DNA from: Sphingomonas sp. CFBP 8760
GTDB lineage: Bacteria; Pseudomonadota; Alphaproteobacteria; Sphingomonadales; Sphingomonadaceae
Assembly (NCBI RefSeq): GCF_014841615.1
Contig: NZ_JACYUG010000006.1
Coordinates: 116,639 to 180,638, forward strand
Direction of reading: 5' to 3'
Length of the DNA: 64,000 nt
How positions within the stretch are numbered: the first letter of the stretch is position 1; every line of letters starts with the position of its first letter. The notes below the pieces were generated by a model. It saw only the letters and a list, made by a program, of their open reading frames with translations, was not told where the DNA came from and did not search any database. The translations under genes were made by a program, and so were the position numbers. Below, one piece after another: positions 33,097 through 42,035 of the stretch.

Positions 33097-34380
33097 TCAG
33101 CGGAGGTTGAGGATGTCGCCCTTCACGGACGCGGTGCTGCTGGTGACGATGCGGTCGCCGGGTTTCAGGCCCGACAGGATCTCGACCTGTTCGGGGTTGC
33201 GCCGACCGGTCTTCACCGCGTGCCGCCGGGCATGGGCGCCATCGGCGTCGAGGACGAAGACCGACGTACCGCTCCCCGCCTCCAGCCAGCCGCCGACCGG
33301 CGCGACCAGCGCGGGCGCGGTGCTGCCCAGCGTGATACGGATGTCCAGGGTCTGCCCCCGGTTCAGGCCGGCGGGGGCGGCCCGGCCGAAGGTCAGTTCA
33401 ACGCGGAAACGCCCGTCCTTCACCGCCGGCAATACCCTGGATACGACAAGGCGCGCGTCACCGGCGCTCGCCGGCTGCCCGACACGGACGCGGCCGAGGA
33501 AATACTCGTCGACATCCGCCTCCAGCTTCCACGATCCTTCGCTGTCGACCTGACCGGCGGGATCGCCCGGCTTCAGCGTCTGGCCGGGCTGGATGATGAA
33601 GTTGGTCAGCCGGCCACCGGCCGGGGCGCGGATCACCAGTGCGTCGAGGCCGGAGCGGACCGCCGACAGGTTGCTCTCCAGCCGCTCGCGCGTGTCGTTC
33701 AGCCGCGACCCTTGCGTCGCGGTGATCCGCGCCTCCGCCGCACCACCCGACCGCAGCTGGGCGAGGCGCTTCTCCTGATAGGCGGTCTCCTCGGCAAAGC
33801 TTTTGACGCCGGCATCGGAGACGAAGCCACGGTCGTGCAGCTGCTGGCGGATGTCCAGTTCGCGCCGCGCCTTGATGAGATCGTAATTCGCCTGCGCGAT
33901 CTGTGCGGATCGGTCTAGCCGGTTGCGTTCGATCCCCAGGCTTTCCCCCGCGACGCCGCCCAGTTGGCTGGCGATCTGCGCCTCGCGGGTCAGCACCTCC
34001 AGTTTCAGCGTCGGGTTGGCCAGCGTGGCGAGCGGCTGGCCCGCCGTCACCATCGCGCCGTCCTGCACCAGCAATCGTTCGACCTGCCCGCCCGACAGCA
34101 CCCCCACCAGCGTCGTCACCCCCGGTGCCACCGTCGCGCGGACCGGCAGGTAATCGGCGAACGCCGCCCGTTCGACGATGCCGGTTTCCAGATCGGCGGC
34201 GGCGACATCGGTCGATCCGCTGGCCGGCAGCAGCCGCCAGGCCAGCACCGCCGCGATGACCGCCAGCGCCACCAGCACCGTGGTCCGGCGGCGCCACCAC
34301 GGCGTCGGCGGGCGCTCGATCCGGCGATCCATCGTGGCCCCGGGAGAAGCGGTTGCGTGTACGGGCTGTTCGGTCATCAT
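33097..34380 (-). CDS. HlyD/MacA-type periplasmic adaptor
   Basis: This gene encodes 427 residues, or 426 from a second ATG at 34377. One N-terminal membrane helix (about 34-50, TVLVALAVIAAVLAWRLL) is followed by a lipoyl half-motif (GVLSGGQVERLLVQDGAMVT). A long helical hairpin with heptads spans about 130-230, and the second half (IRAPAGGRLTNFIIQPGQTL) plus the membrane-proximal domain at the end complete it (VLSGLKPGDRIVTSS). It links the ABC permease to TolC. It is the first gene of the export operon and is divergent from the two-component regulator, from which it is separated by only 42 bases that hold part of a repeat cluster. Confidence 0.88.
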   Translation of the reverse strand: MMTEQPVHATASPGATMDRRIERPPTPWWRRRTTVLVALAVIAAVLAWRLLPASGSTDVAAADLETGIVERAAFADYLPVRATVAPGVTTLVGVLSGGQVERLLVQDGAMVTAGQPLATLANPTLKLEVLTREAQIASQLGGVAGESLGIERNRLDRSAQIAQANYDLIKARRELDIRQQLHDRGFVSDAGVKSFAEETAYQEKRLAQLRSGGAAEARITATQGSRLNDTRERLESNLSAVRSGLDALVIRAPAGGRLTNFIIQPGQTLKPGDPAGQVDSEGSWKLEADVDEYFLGRVRVGQPASAGDARLVVSRVLPAVKDGRFRVELTFGRAAPAGLNRGQTLDIRITLGSTAPALVAPVGGWLEAGSGTSVFVLDADGAHARRHAVKTGRRNPEQVEILSGLKPGDRIVTSSTASVKGDILNLR

Positions 34381-34382
34381 GC

Positions 34383-34392
34383 GGACAGTGTC
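34383..34392. promoter_or_regulatory. GGACA/TGTC operator-like site between the exporter and regulator genes
   Basis: GGACA at 34383-34387 faces TGTC at 34389-34392 around one base. It lies just upstream of the adaptor ATG in the 42-base divergent gap. It shares its core with the stronger repeat array at 34472-34497, which suggests one DNA-binding protein for both. Confidence 0.4.
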
Positions 34393-34422
34393 GCCCGGAA
34401 CAATCGAAAAGCCTAAACCAGC

Positions 34423-35754
34423 ATGAACGAACGATTTTTACCCAATGGCCGGTCGAACGACCGTCCGCCGATGGACACAGTGTCCACGAATGGACACCCC
34501 GTGGTGCCGTCAAGCCGGGCGATTCTGCTGGTCGACGACAACCCGGCGGTGTCGCGGGCGATGGAGATCGCATTCCGCATGGCCGGCCACCGCCTCGACA
34601 CCGCGAACGGCCCCGAGGAGGCATATTCCTGCCTCGCACGGCGGCGGTACGACGCGATCCTGCTCGACATGAATTTCAGCACGGGCGAATCGAGCGGCAG
34701 AGAGGGGCTGGCCTGTCTTGCCCGGATCGTCGCGGACGACCCCGCCGCCTGCGTGGTCGTCATCACCGCGCACAGCGGCATCCGCATCGCGGTGGCGGCG
34801 ATGCAGGCCGGTGCGCGCGACTTCGCGATGAAGCCGTGGCGCAACGCCGAACTGGTCGCCAAGGTGGAGGCCGCGATCGCCCGCGGCGCACCCGCCCCGC
34901 CGGGAATGCAGGCCGCCCCGTCTGCCGACCTCATGGCGGAGCCACCGCGACTGCTGGGCGACAGCGCGGCGATGCAGGCCCTGCGCACGTTGGTCCACCG
35001 GATCGGACCGACCCCGGCCAGCGTCACGATCACCGGTCCGTCCGGCAGCGGCCGGACGCTGGCCGCGCTGGCGATCCATGCCGCCTCCCCGCACGCCGAC
35101 ACCGCTCCGGCCCGGATCGACCTGCGGGACGAAGCGGCGTGGCAGCGGCTGGACGACGCCGGCGGCACCGCGATCCTGCGTCATCCGGACCGGCTGGATG
35201 GCGTTGCACAGGCGCGGTTGCTCGATCGTATCCCCACCGCGCTTCGCTGCATCGCGATCGCCGACGCCATCGCGCCGATCGTGCCGGCGCTGTACCGCCG
35301 GCTGGCGACGGTGGAGGTCGCGATGCCCCCGCTCGCCGATCGGCAGGACGATGCCGTGCTGCTCGCCCGCCACTTCGCCCGCATCGCCGCGGCCCGGTTC
35401 GGGAAGCCGCAGGGGCGGTTGACCGGGGCGGCCGAGGCGGCGATCCACACAGCCCGCTGGCCGGACGAGGTACGCGGGCTGGCACTGGCGATCGAACGGG
35501 CGGTACTGCTGTCGGGCGACGGCACCGTCGATGCCGCCGCCCTTGCCCTGCCCGCCATGCCCACGGCCGTTCAAACCGCCGGCGCCGCCATCGGCACCGG
35601 CACCCCCGATGCGAACTTCGACCTGACCGACGCCGAAAAGACGATGATCGAGGCCGCGTTGCGCGAACACCGCCATAATGTCAGCCATGCCGCGGCGGCG
35701 CTGGGCCTCAGCCGGGGCGCGCTCTACCGGCGAATGGCACGCTATGGACTATAG
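34423..35754 (+). CDS. NtrC-like response regulator with degenerate AAA+ domain
   Basis: This 443-residue protein has a receiver (about 30-155) with LVDDN and the acceptor Asp in YDAILLDMNF. A shrunken AAA+ region follows (about 165-385) and then a Fis-type DNA-binding helix pair at the end (HNVSHAAAALGLSRGALYRRM). The Walker A is GPSGSGRT, so lysine is replaced by arginine. The Walker B acidic pair is gone (GTAILRH), and no GAFTGA loop is found. It therefore probably does not activate sigma-54 polymerase and acts as a plain DNA-binding regulator. No good ribosome site is seen at the ATG at 34423. An in-frame ATG at 34471 inside the repeat array is an alternative start. Confidence 0.85.
   Translation: MNERFLPNGRSNDRPPMDTVSTNGHPVVPSSRAILLVDDNPAVSRAMEIAFRMAGHRLDTANGPEEAYSCLARRRYDAILLDMNFSTGESSGREGLACLARIVADDPAACVVVITAHSGIRIAVAAMQAGARDFAMKPWRNAELVAKVEAAIARGAPAPPGMQAAPSADLMAEPPRLLGDSAAMQALRTLVHRIGPTPASVTITGPSGSGRTLAALAIHAASPHADTAPARIDLRDEAAWQRLDDAGGTAILRHPDRLDGVAQARLLDRIPTALRCIAIADAIAPIVPALYRRLATVEVAMPPLADRQDDAVLLARHFARIAAARFGKPQGRLTGAAEAAIHTARWPDEVRGLALAIERAVLLSGDGTVDAAALALPAMPTAVQTAGAAIGTGTPDANFDLTDAEKTMIEAALREHRHNVSHAAAALGLSRGALYRRMARYGL
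34472..34497. promoter_or_regulatory. alternating TGGACAC/GTGTCCA repeat array
   Basis: TGGACAC (34472-34478), GTGTCCA (34480-34486) and TGGACAC (34491-34497) alternate in orientation. They form one 15-base perfect palindrome (TGGACACAGTGTCCA) and a second overlapping inverted pair with a four-base centre. The array lies at the 5' end of the response-regulator frame and 92 bases upstream of the divergent adaptor start, a good place for autoregulation or activation of the exporter. Confidence 0.55.
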
Positions 35755-36931
35755 GCGCGGCGTGCCGGCCATGGTGGGCGCGCTGGGTCTCGTCGGCTGC
35801 GGCGTGGCCGGCGCGATCGCATGGGCGGACGGATTGTGGGGACTGCTGACGGCGGCGATGCTCGTCACGATCTGGCTCTGCGTGCTCAACTGGTGGGCCG
35901 TGGTGCATCCGCGCATCGCCCCGCCACCCGCCGCCACCCCTGCGGATGCCGACGCGATGGCCCTGCGCGTCCTGCTCGATGCGGCGCCGACACCGCTGCT
36001 CGCGATCGAGGGGGCGGCGGCGCGCGCGCTAAACCGTGCCGCACGGCGCCTGTTCGCGACCGACGACCGCATCCTGCCCGTGCCCGCCGCGCTGACCGAC
36101 CCCGCCGTCACCCATTTCCGCCACGAGGCCCGGCACTGGCGGATCGATCGCGTCGCGCTGCCCGACGGGCGCGGTGTCGCCGCGCTGATCGACATCGAGC
36201 AGGAGGAACGGACCGCGGAGGCGCGGGCGACCGCCGACCTGATCGAGGTGCTGGGCCACGAACTGCTGAACGGCCTCGCGCCCATCGTATCCTTGGCCGA
36301 AAGCGGCGTGGCAGTGCTGGCACGGGCCGATGTCGACGCGGTGCTGCTGCGCGAGATCGTCGGCACGCTGGCCCGCCGGGCGGACGGGCTGCAACGCTTC
36401 ACCGAAGCCTATCGTACGCTGGCCCGCCTGCCCGCGCCGGTGCGGCGGCCGGTGCGCCTGACCGACATGGCGGACGATCTTGCCCGGCTGTTCGCGGGGC
36501 GCTGGCCGATGGTGGCGCTGTCGGTTGCGGCGGACGAAGCGGAATGGCCGCTCGATCGCGATCAACTGAATCAGGCGCTGTGGGCGCTGCTCCAGAACGC
36601 GGCCGAGGCCGCGGTCGCGGCGACCCCCGCGCAGGTCGCGCTACGCCTGCACACGGAGGACGCCGGGCTGACGATCGAGGTGGAGGACAACGGAACCGGC
36701 GTCCCCCGCGACAAGGCGACCCACATCTTTCGTCCGTTCCACACCACCAAGCCCGACGGAACCGGTGTCGGTCTGACCCTCGCCAGACAGATCGCGCTGG
36801 CCCATGGCGGCACGCTGGCATTGCTGCCGACGTCGGGGACCATATTCCGGCTCGTGCTTCCGGATATCCGTCAGGGAGCCGGCAAACCCGCGATCGCTGC
36901 CCGGCTTGTTCCCCCTGTCGCGAACCGCTAG
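35744..36931 (+). CDS. membrane-bound PAS sensor histidine kinase
   Basis: This 395-residue protein has two N-terminal membrane helices (about 10-30 and 35-55) and a short cytoplasmic PAS-like segment (about 70-155). The dimerisation helix carries the phospho-acceptor His in LGHELLNGLAPI, and the ATPase domain has an N-box QNAAEAAV, G1 DNGTGVPRDK and G2 GTGVGLTLA. It is NtrB-like in architecture. Its ATG overlaps the last 11 bases of the response-regulator gene, so the two form a cognate pair. The tiny periplasmic loop implies that it senses from within the membrane or cytoplasm, perhaps envelope stress relieved by the divergent exporter. Confidence 0.88.
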   Translation: MDYRRGVPAMVGALGLVGCGVAGAIAWADGLWGLLTAAMLVTIWLCVLNWWAVVHPRIAPPPAATPADADAMALRVLLDAAPTPLLAIEGAAARALNRAARRLFATDDRILPVPAALTDPAVTHFRHEARHWRIDRVALPDGRGVAALIDIEQEERTAEARATADLIEVLGHELLNGLAPIVSLAESGVAVLARADVDAVLLREIVGTLARRADGLQRFTEAYRTLARLPAPVRRPVRLTDMADDLARLFAGRWPMVALSVAADEAEWPLDRDQLNQALWALLQNAAEAAVAATPAQVALRLHTEDAGLTIEVEDNGTGVPRDKATHIFRPFHTTKPDGTGVGLTLARQIALAHGGTLALLPTSGTIFRLVLPDIRQGAGKPAIAARLVPPVANR

Positions 36932-36961
36932 CCTCCGGTCGATAAGGGAGAGCGGTGGCCG

Positions 36962-38443
36962 ATGAAGAAAACGATGTTGGCGCTGATACTTGCCATGTCG
37001 CCGACGGCGGCCCTCGCCGAATGGCATGAGGCCCGCAGCCCCCATTTCACGATCTATTCGGAGGACGATCCCAAGGCGCTGGCGGCCTATGCCGACAAGC
37101 TGGAGCGGTTCGACCACGCGCTGCGCCGTCTCCGCAAGGTCGACGATCCGCCCGTATCGCCCGCCAACCGCGTCACCATCTTCGTGGTGCGCGGCACGTC
37201 GGCCGTCCGCAAGCTGCTGGGCGGTGACAATAGCTGGGCCGCCGGTTTCTACCGGCCACGCGCGGCGCACTCGCTGATCGTCACCCCCAGCCTTGATTTC
37301 GCGGGTAACGATGGCCGTGGCGCGCTCGATCCCATGACGGTGCTGCTGCACGAGTACACCCATCATTTCCTGCTGGAGAACTTCGCCGCCGCCTATCCCG
37401 TATGGTTCGTCGAGGGTTTCGCGGAATTCGCGTCGGCTGCGCAATTCGATGCGGACGGCGCGATCGGGATCGGATTGCCTGCCCAGCACCGTGCCCGCAC
37501 GCTGGCCCGGCCGGATGCCCTGCCGCTTTCGACGATGCTGGCCGACGACAAGCGCAAGCTGAACGATCGCGAGAAGGCATCGCTCTATGCGACGGGGTGG
37601 CTGCTGACCCATTATCTCTTCTTCGCCGATGCGCGGAAAGGGCAGCTTGCCCGCTATCTCAATGCCATCAACAACGGCACCTCGCGGCAGGAGGCGGCAC
37701 AGGCGGCGTTCGGCGATCCGGATGTCCTCGGTCGCGAACTGAACGCCTATGAACGCCGCAAGCTGGATTATATCCGCATCCCGCCCGCCACGGTGGCGAG
37801 CGGCAGGATCGAGGTGGTCGGCCTGTCGCCGGGCGCCGCGGCCGTCCTGCCGCTCCGGATGCGGCTGAAGCGCGGCGTGCTGCGGCCGGACGCCGCGGCG
37901 TTCGTGAAGCTGGCGCGCAGCGCCGCGGCGCCATTCCCCAACGACCCCGATGCGCAACTGGTGCTGGCCGATGCCGAGGCGATGGCGGGGGAACTCGACG
38001 CATGCGATGCCGCCATCGCCCGGGCCTTGGCGACACGGCCGGACTCCCCGGCCGGATTGCTGGCGCGGGCGCATAGCGTGATGCGCCGCCGCGACGATCA
38101 TGGCGCACGCGCCGATTGGCCGGCGATCCGTACCGCGATCAGCCGCGCCAACAAGGCGGAGCCGGACAACCCCCTGCCGCTGATGCTTTACTATGACAGC
38201 TTCATCGCCGGACAGCAGTCACCGACCAGGCTGGCGGTCGACGGCCTGGAACGCGCGTTCGAGATCGCCCCGCAGGACCCGGGCCTGCGCCTGCGCCTCG
38301 CAACCCAATTGGTGACCGACAAGCGCTTCGAGGAAGCGCGGATGGTGCTGGCGCCCCTCGCCTATTCGCCCCATGCCGGATCGCAGGTGGAGACGGCGCG
38401 GGATATGCTCGATCGCCTGCCGGTCGAAACCGCGAGCCGATGA
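36962..38443 (+). CDS. secreted HExxH peptidase-like protein with TPR tail
   Basis: This 493-residue protein has a signal peptide (MKKTMLALILAMSPTAALAE). The N-terminal half resembles the DUF1570/MA-clan gluzincin-like group: LLHEYTHHFLLENF gives an HExxH zinc site and WFVEGFAEFAS supplies the downstream glutamate, so a metallopeptidase activity is plausible. The C-terminal half (about 290-490) is helical, TPR-like and rich in alanine. A GGGAGAG ribosome site precedes the ATG. It follows the histidine kinase gene by 30 bases and could be co-transcribed. The substrate is unknown. Confidence 0.7.
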   Translation: MKKTMLALILAMSPTAALAEWHEARSPHFTIYSEDDPKALAAYADKLERFDHALRRLRKVDDPPVSPANRVTIFVVRGTSAVRKLLGGDNSWAAGFYRPRAAHSLIVTPSLDFAGNDGRGALDPMTVLLHEYTHHFLLENFAAAYPVWFVEGFAEFASAAQFDADGAIGIGLPAQHRARTLARPDALPLSTMLADDKRKLNDREKASLYATGWLLTHYLFFADARKGQLARYLNAINNGTSRQEAAQAAFGDPDVLGRELNAYERRKLDYIRIPPATVASGRIEVVGLSPGAAAVLPLRMRLKRGVLRPDAAAFVKLARSAAAPFPNDPDAQLVLADAEAMAGELDACDAAIARALATRPDSPAGLLARAHSVMRRRDDHGARADWPAIRTAISRANKAEPDNPLPLMLYYDSFIAGQQSPTRLAVDGLERAFEIAPQDPGLRLRLATQLVTDKRFEEARMVLAPLAYSPHAGSQVETARDMLDRLPVETASR

Positions 38444-38572
38444 CGACCGGTCGCCTGCCCGCTCGATCAGGACATCCATGCCACGGGGTCGCGCCAGCCG
38501 CATCGTGACGTGCCCGGCCGCGACAGGCTGTCATCCATATCGACCAGCCCCCCTCATGAACCGGGAGACTCC

Positions 38573-40171
38573 ATGACCGATCTGAACAGGCGCGACGCGT
38601 TCGCACTGGCGGCGTTGACCGGCGGCGCGGCATTGGTCTCCGGGACGCCGGCGGCGGCAGGTCCCGCCGGGCCGACCTGGCGCGGGGGATATGAAGGCCA
38701 GCGTATCGCCGACCTCGGCGACGGCCGCTTCCTCAATCCGTTGATCGGCGGCGACCGGCCCGATCCCGCCATCCTGAAGGACGGCGCGGACTATTACATG
38801 ACCTTCTCCAGCTTCGACAGCTATCCGGGGCTGACGATCTGGCACAGCCGCGATCTCGTCAACTGGCGCCCGCGCACCGCCGCGCTCACCCGCAACATCG
38901 GCTCGGTCTGGGCGGTCAGCCTGGAAAAGCACGATGGCCGCTACTTCCTCTACATTCCGGTCAAGGCGAGCCCGCGGAACGACGTCTTCGTCATCCACGC
39001 CGACCATATCGACGGGCCGTGGTCCGATCCGGTGAGCCTCGGACTCCACAGCCATATCGATCCCTGCCATGCGGTGGGCGAGGATGGCTCGCGGTGGCTG
39101 TTCCTGTCGGGCGGCGACCGTATCCGGCTGTCCGCCGATGGCCTGTCGACGGTCGGCAAGGTGGAGCATGTCTACGATCCGTGGCGCTATCCCGACGACT
39201 GGGATGTCGAGGGGTTCAGCCCCGAAGGACCCAAGATCCACCGCCACGGCGGCTGGTTCTACATGATAACGGCGGTCGGCGGCACCGCCGGGCCGCCGAC
39301 CGGGCATATGGTGATCGTCGCCCGCGCGCGCTCGATCCACGGACCCTGGTCGAACGATCCCGGCAACCCGATCGTGCGCACCGTCTCGATGGACGAGAAA
39401 TGGTGGTCGCGCGGTCATGCCAGCCTCGTCGAGGCGCCCGATGGCAGCTGGTGGTCGGTCTATCACGGTTACGAGAACGGCTTCTGGACGCTGGGGCGGC
39501 AGGTGCTGCTCGATCCCGTTCGCTGGACGGCAGACGGCTGGTTCCGGATGACCGGCGGTGACCTGTCGAAACCGCTGCCCAAACCCGGCGGCGGGCAGGC
39601 CGGCCCCCATGGCCAGCCGCTCTCCGACGATTTCACCGCGCCGCTGAAACTGGGGGCCAAGTGGAATTTCTTCCGCCCCGGCCCCGCCGAAGCCGATCGT
39701 GTCCGTATCGATCAGGGTGCGCTGGTGCTGAAGGCGAGCGGCACGGCGCCGGTCGATTCCTCGCCGCTGATGCTGATCGCGGGCGATCAATCCTACGAAT
39801 TCCAGTGCGATGTCGAGATCGCGCCGGGCGGCACAGCCGGCCTCGTCCTGTTCTACGACGACAAACTCTATTGCGGTCTGGGTTTCGACGAGCAGCGCTT
39901 CGTTACCCATCAATACGGTATCGAGCGCGGGCGCCCGCCCAACCTGCATGGCCGCCGCATGACGATCCGCATCGCTAACAAGCGGCACATCGTCGCGATC
40001 CACACCTCGGGCGACGGTGGCCGCACATGGCGGCGGTTCGACCGCGGCATGGAGGTATCGGGCTATCACCACAATGTCCGCGGCGGTTTCCTGATGCTGC
40101 GGCCCGGCCTCTATTCGGCCGGTGCGGGGGAAGCACGCTTCCGGGATTTCCGGTTCCGCGCCTTGCGATAG
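38573..40171 (+). CDS. GH43-type glycoside hydrolase with C-terminal beta-sandwich
   Basis: This 532-residue enzyme has a Tat-like signal (NRRDAFALAALTGGAAL). The GH43 five-bladed propeller spans about 40-320. The base Asp is in GDRPDPAILKDG, the pKa-modulating Asp probably in SHIDPCHAV and the acid Glu in WDVEGFSPEGPKIH. A concanavalin-like C-terminal domain of the DUF1349 type follows (about 345-525, FRPGPAEADRVRI to FRDFRFRA). GGGAG is five bases from the ATG. The family covers beta-xylosidases, arabinofuranosidases and related exo-enzymes, and the exact specificity cannot be read here. It is the first carbohydrate enzyme of the locus. Confidence 0.85.
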   Translation: MTDLNRRDAFALAALTGGAALVSGTPAAAGPAGPTWRGGYEGQRIADLGDGRFLNPLIGGDRPDPAILKDGADYYMTFSSFDSYPGLTIWHSRDLVNWRPRTAALTRNIGSVWAVSLEKHDGRYFLYIPVKASPRNDVFVIHADHIDGPWSDPVSLGLHSHIDPCHAVGEDGSRWLFLSGGDRIRLSADGLSTVGKVEHVYDPWRYPDDWDVEGFSPEGPKIHRHGGWFYMITAVGGTAGPPTGHMVIVARARSIHGPWSNDPGNPIVRTVSMDEKWWSRGHASLVEAPDGSWWSVYHGYENGFWTLGRQVLLDPVRWTADGWFRMTGGDLSKPLPKPGGGQAGPHGQPLSDDFTAPLKLGAKWNFFRPGPAEADRVRIDQGALVLKASGTAPVDSSPLMLIAGDQSYEFQCDVEIAPGGTAGLVLFYDDKLYCGLGFDEQRFVTHQYGIERGRPPNLHGRRMTIRIANKRHIVAIHTSGDGGRTWRRFDRGMEVSGYHHNVRGGFLMLRPGLYSAGAGEARFRDFRFRALR

Positions 40172-40232
40172 CGGGTCCCTCATGGAGGTTCGGTCCGGGC
40201 ATGGCATCCGGCCTTCTCGACACTCGCGGGAC

Positions 40233-40251
40233 ATGATGGTAGCGCCATCAT
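40233..40251. promoter_or_regulatory. LacI-like palindromic operator candidate
   Basis: ATGATGG (40233-40239) and CCATCAT (40245-40251) form a perfect inverted repeat around TAGCG. The core TGGTAGCGCCA is close to the TGGTAGCGCTACCA-type operators of LacI-family sugar regulators in Caulobacter and Xanthomonas relatives. It lies 74 bases upstream of the GH35-like gene. No LacI gene is in the window. Confidence 0.45.
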
Positions 40252-40324
40252 TCTAACGACGGACACGGGCTGGCGGTGGTGGCGGACCATCGACGACGCG
40301 TCCGCAACGGACTTGGGAGCAGGG

Positions 40325-41962
40325 ATGATGGGCATGATGACCAGCCGGGGAAAACGGGCTCTTGTCGCGGCGCTGGCCTGCGCCGCATCGGTGATGCCCG
40401 CCATCGCCGCGCCGGCCACATCGTCTGTGCCGCGCATCGTATCGCGCGACGGGCGCCATGCGCTGATGGTCGATGGCGCGCCGTTCCTGATGCTGGGCGT
40501 GCAGGCGAACAACAGCAGCAACTATCCGGAGATGCTGCCGAAGGTCTGGCCGATGGTCGAGCGGCTGCACGCCAACACGCTCGAAATCCCGGTCGCCTGG
40601 GAACAGGTCGAACCGGTCGAGGGCCGGTTCGATTTCACCTATGTCGATGCCCTGCTCGCCGGGGCCCGCGCGCGGAACCTGCGGCTGGTGCTGCTGTGGT
40701 TCGGGACGTGGAAGAACACCAGCCCCGGCTATGTCCCCGCCTGGGTGAAGACCGATGGCCGACGCTTCCCACGGATGCGCAAGGCGGACGGCAGCACGCA
40801 TTACGCGCTGTCGCCGCATTCCCGCACCACGCTGGAGGCGGACAAGCGTGCGTTCGTCGCGCTGATGCGCCACCTGCGCGATGCCGATCCCGATCACCGC
40901 GTCATCATGGTGCAGGTCGAGAACGAGAGCGGCGTCTATGGTCAGAACCGTGACATGGCGCCCGCCGCACAGGCGCTGTTCCGGGGGCCGGTGCCGGCCG
41001 CGCTGCGCAAGCGGGGCAGCTGGACCGAAGCCTATGGCAAGCTGGCCGAGGCGGCGTTCAACAGCTGGCATGTCGGCCGCTATATCGACGAGATCGCCGC
41101 CGCCGGCCGGGCCGTGCATGATGTGCCGATGTACACCAACGCCGCGGTCGGCAGTCCGTTCGCGACCCCGGGCGAGGATGGCGGCGCCAGCGGCGGCCCC
41201 AACTGGCCGGTAATCGACGCGTGGAAGGCCGCGGCCCCGCATCTCGATCTGGTCGCCCCGGACATCTACAACCGCGATGCCCGCGCCTATGCCGAATATC
41301 TGCGGCTGTACGACCGGCCGGACAATGCGCTGATGGTGCCCGAAACCGGCAACGCCGCCGATTACGCCCGCTTCCTGTGGACGGTGCTGGGCCGGGGCGG
41401 GATCGGTTTCGCGCCGTTCGGCTTCGACGATACCGGCTATGTCAACTATCCGCTGGGTACGAAGGTCGTCGACGCCGCGACGGTAGAGGCGTTCGCGGAG
41501 AAATACGCGCTGATCGCGCCGATCGCCTCGACATGGGCCGGGCTGGCATTGGCGCATCCGACCTGGGGCAGCGCCAAGCCCGCCGACGGCGGCGACCAGA
41601 CCATGGTGATGGGCCGTTGGCGCGTCACGACCCAATATGGCCTGTGGCAGTTCGGCGAGAAGGACTCGCCCTGGCTGAAGACCGATCCCCACCCCACGAA
41701 GGATCAACCGGTCGGCGGCGCCGCCGTCATCCAGCTTGCACCCGACGAGTTCCTGATCGCAGGTTCCGACGTGCGCGTCCGTCTCGACCTCGCCACGCCG
41801 GTCAAGGGAGACTCATCGCAACTGCTGCGTGTCGAGGAGGGCAGCTATGACGCCGCCGGTACCTGGCGCCGCCTGCGCGTCCTGAACGGCGACCAGACCG
41901 ATTACGGTCTCAACTTCACCCGGCCGATGCTGATCCGGGTGACGATGGGGACCTACCGATAG
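40325..41962 (+). CDS. GH35-like beta-galactosidase with DUF5597-type C-terminus
   Basis: This 545-residue enzyme has a signal peptide (about 10-30, RALVAALACAASVMPAIAA). It has a clan GH-A TIM barrel like GH35/GH42 enzymes: LMLGVQANNSSNYPEMLPKVW, NTLEIPVAWEQVEPVEGRFDF, the acid/base Glu in MVQVENESGVYG and a likely nucleophile in LMVPETGNAADY. The C-terminal part (about 410-545) matches the DUF5597 sandwich seen in such enzymes. Several ATGs cluster at 40325-40337. The first is used because GGGAG lies five bases upstream, though later ones are possible. It would remove terminal galactose from side chains. A LacI-like operator precedes it. Confidence 0.83.
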   Translation: MMGMMTSRGKRALVAALACAASVMPAIAAPATSSVPRIVSRDGRHALMVDGAPFLMLGVQANNSSNYPEMLPKVWPMVERLHANTLEIPVAWEQVEPVEGRFDFTYVDALLAGARARNLRLVLLWFGTWKNTSPGYVPAWVKTDGRRFPRMRKADGSTHYALSPHSRTTLEADKRAFVALMRHLRDADPDHRVIMVQVENESGVYGQNRDMAPAAQALFRGPVPAALRKRGSWTEAYGKLAEAAFNSWHVGRYIDEIAAAGRAVHDVPMYTNAAVGSPFATPGEDGGASGGPNWPVIDAWKAAAPHLDLVAPDIYNRDARAYAEYLRLYDRPDNALMVPETGNAADYARFLWTVLGRGGIGFAPFGFDDTGYVNYPLGTKVVDAATVEAFAEKYALIAPIASTWAGLALAHPTWGSAKPADGGDQTMVMGRWRVTTQYGLWQFGEKDSPWLKTDPHPTKDQPVGGAAVIQLAPDEFLIAGSDVRVRLDLATPVKGDSSQLLRVEEGSYDAAGTWRRLRVLNGDQTDYGLNFTRPMLIRVTMGTYR

Positions 41963-41970
41963 CGTTCGAT

Positions 41971-42029
41971 CCCGGCTCTGCGCCGGGTCGGCAGGGGCAG
42001 GCGACGCGATCTCGGCCGCGTCGCCTGCC
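41971..42029. terminator. two hairpins between convergent glycosidase genes
   Basis: CCCGGC (41971-41976) pairs with GCCGGG (41982-41987). GGCAGGCGACGCG (41996-42008) pairs perfectly with CGCGTCGCCTGCC (42017-42029). They fill the 73-base gap between the GH35-like and GH3 stops, so they may end transcripts from both sides. No T-run follows on either strand, so a factor-dependent or structural role is possible. Confidence 0.5.
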
Positions 42030-42035
42030 ACCGGA

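Noticed and set aside
29132-33553. Very long open frame antisense to the exporter operon
   Set aside because: It is a by-product of high GC and codon bias. It covers several well-supported genes on the other strand, and its translation is arginine/glutamine/histidine-rich with no domain.
34381-34440. Possible sigma-54 (-24/-12) promoter for the exporter operon
   Set aside because: A GG at the -24-like place has no GC at the required spacing, and the linked regulator lacks GAFTGA.
22918-34497. Shared GGACA core between the TetR operator and the exporter repeat array as one regulon
   Set aside because: The spacing and flanks differ (CGGACA-N3-TGTCCG versus TGGACAC-N-GTGTCCA), and the local regulators belong to different families.
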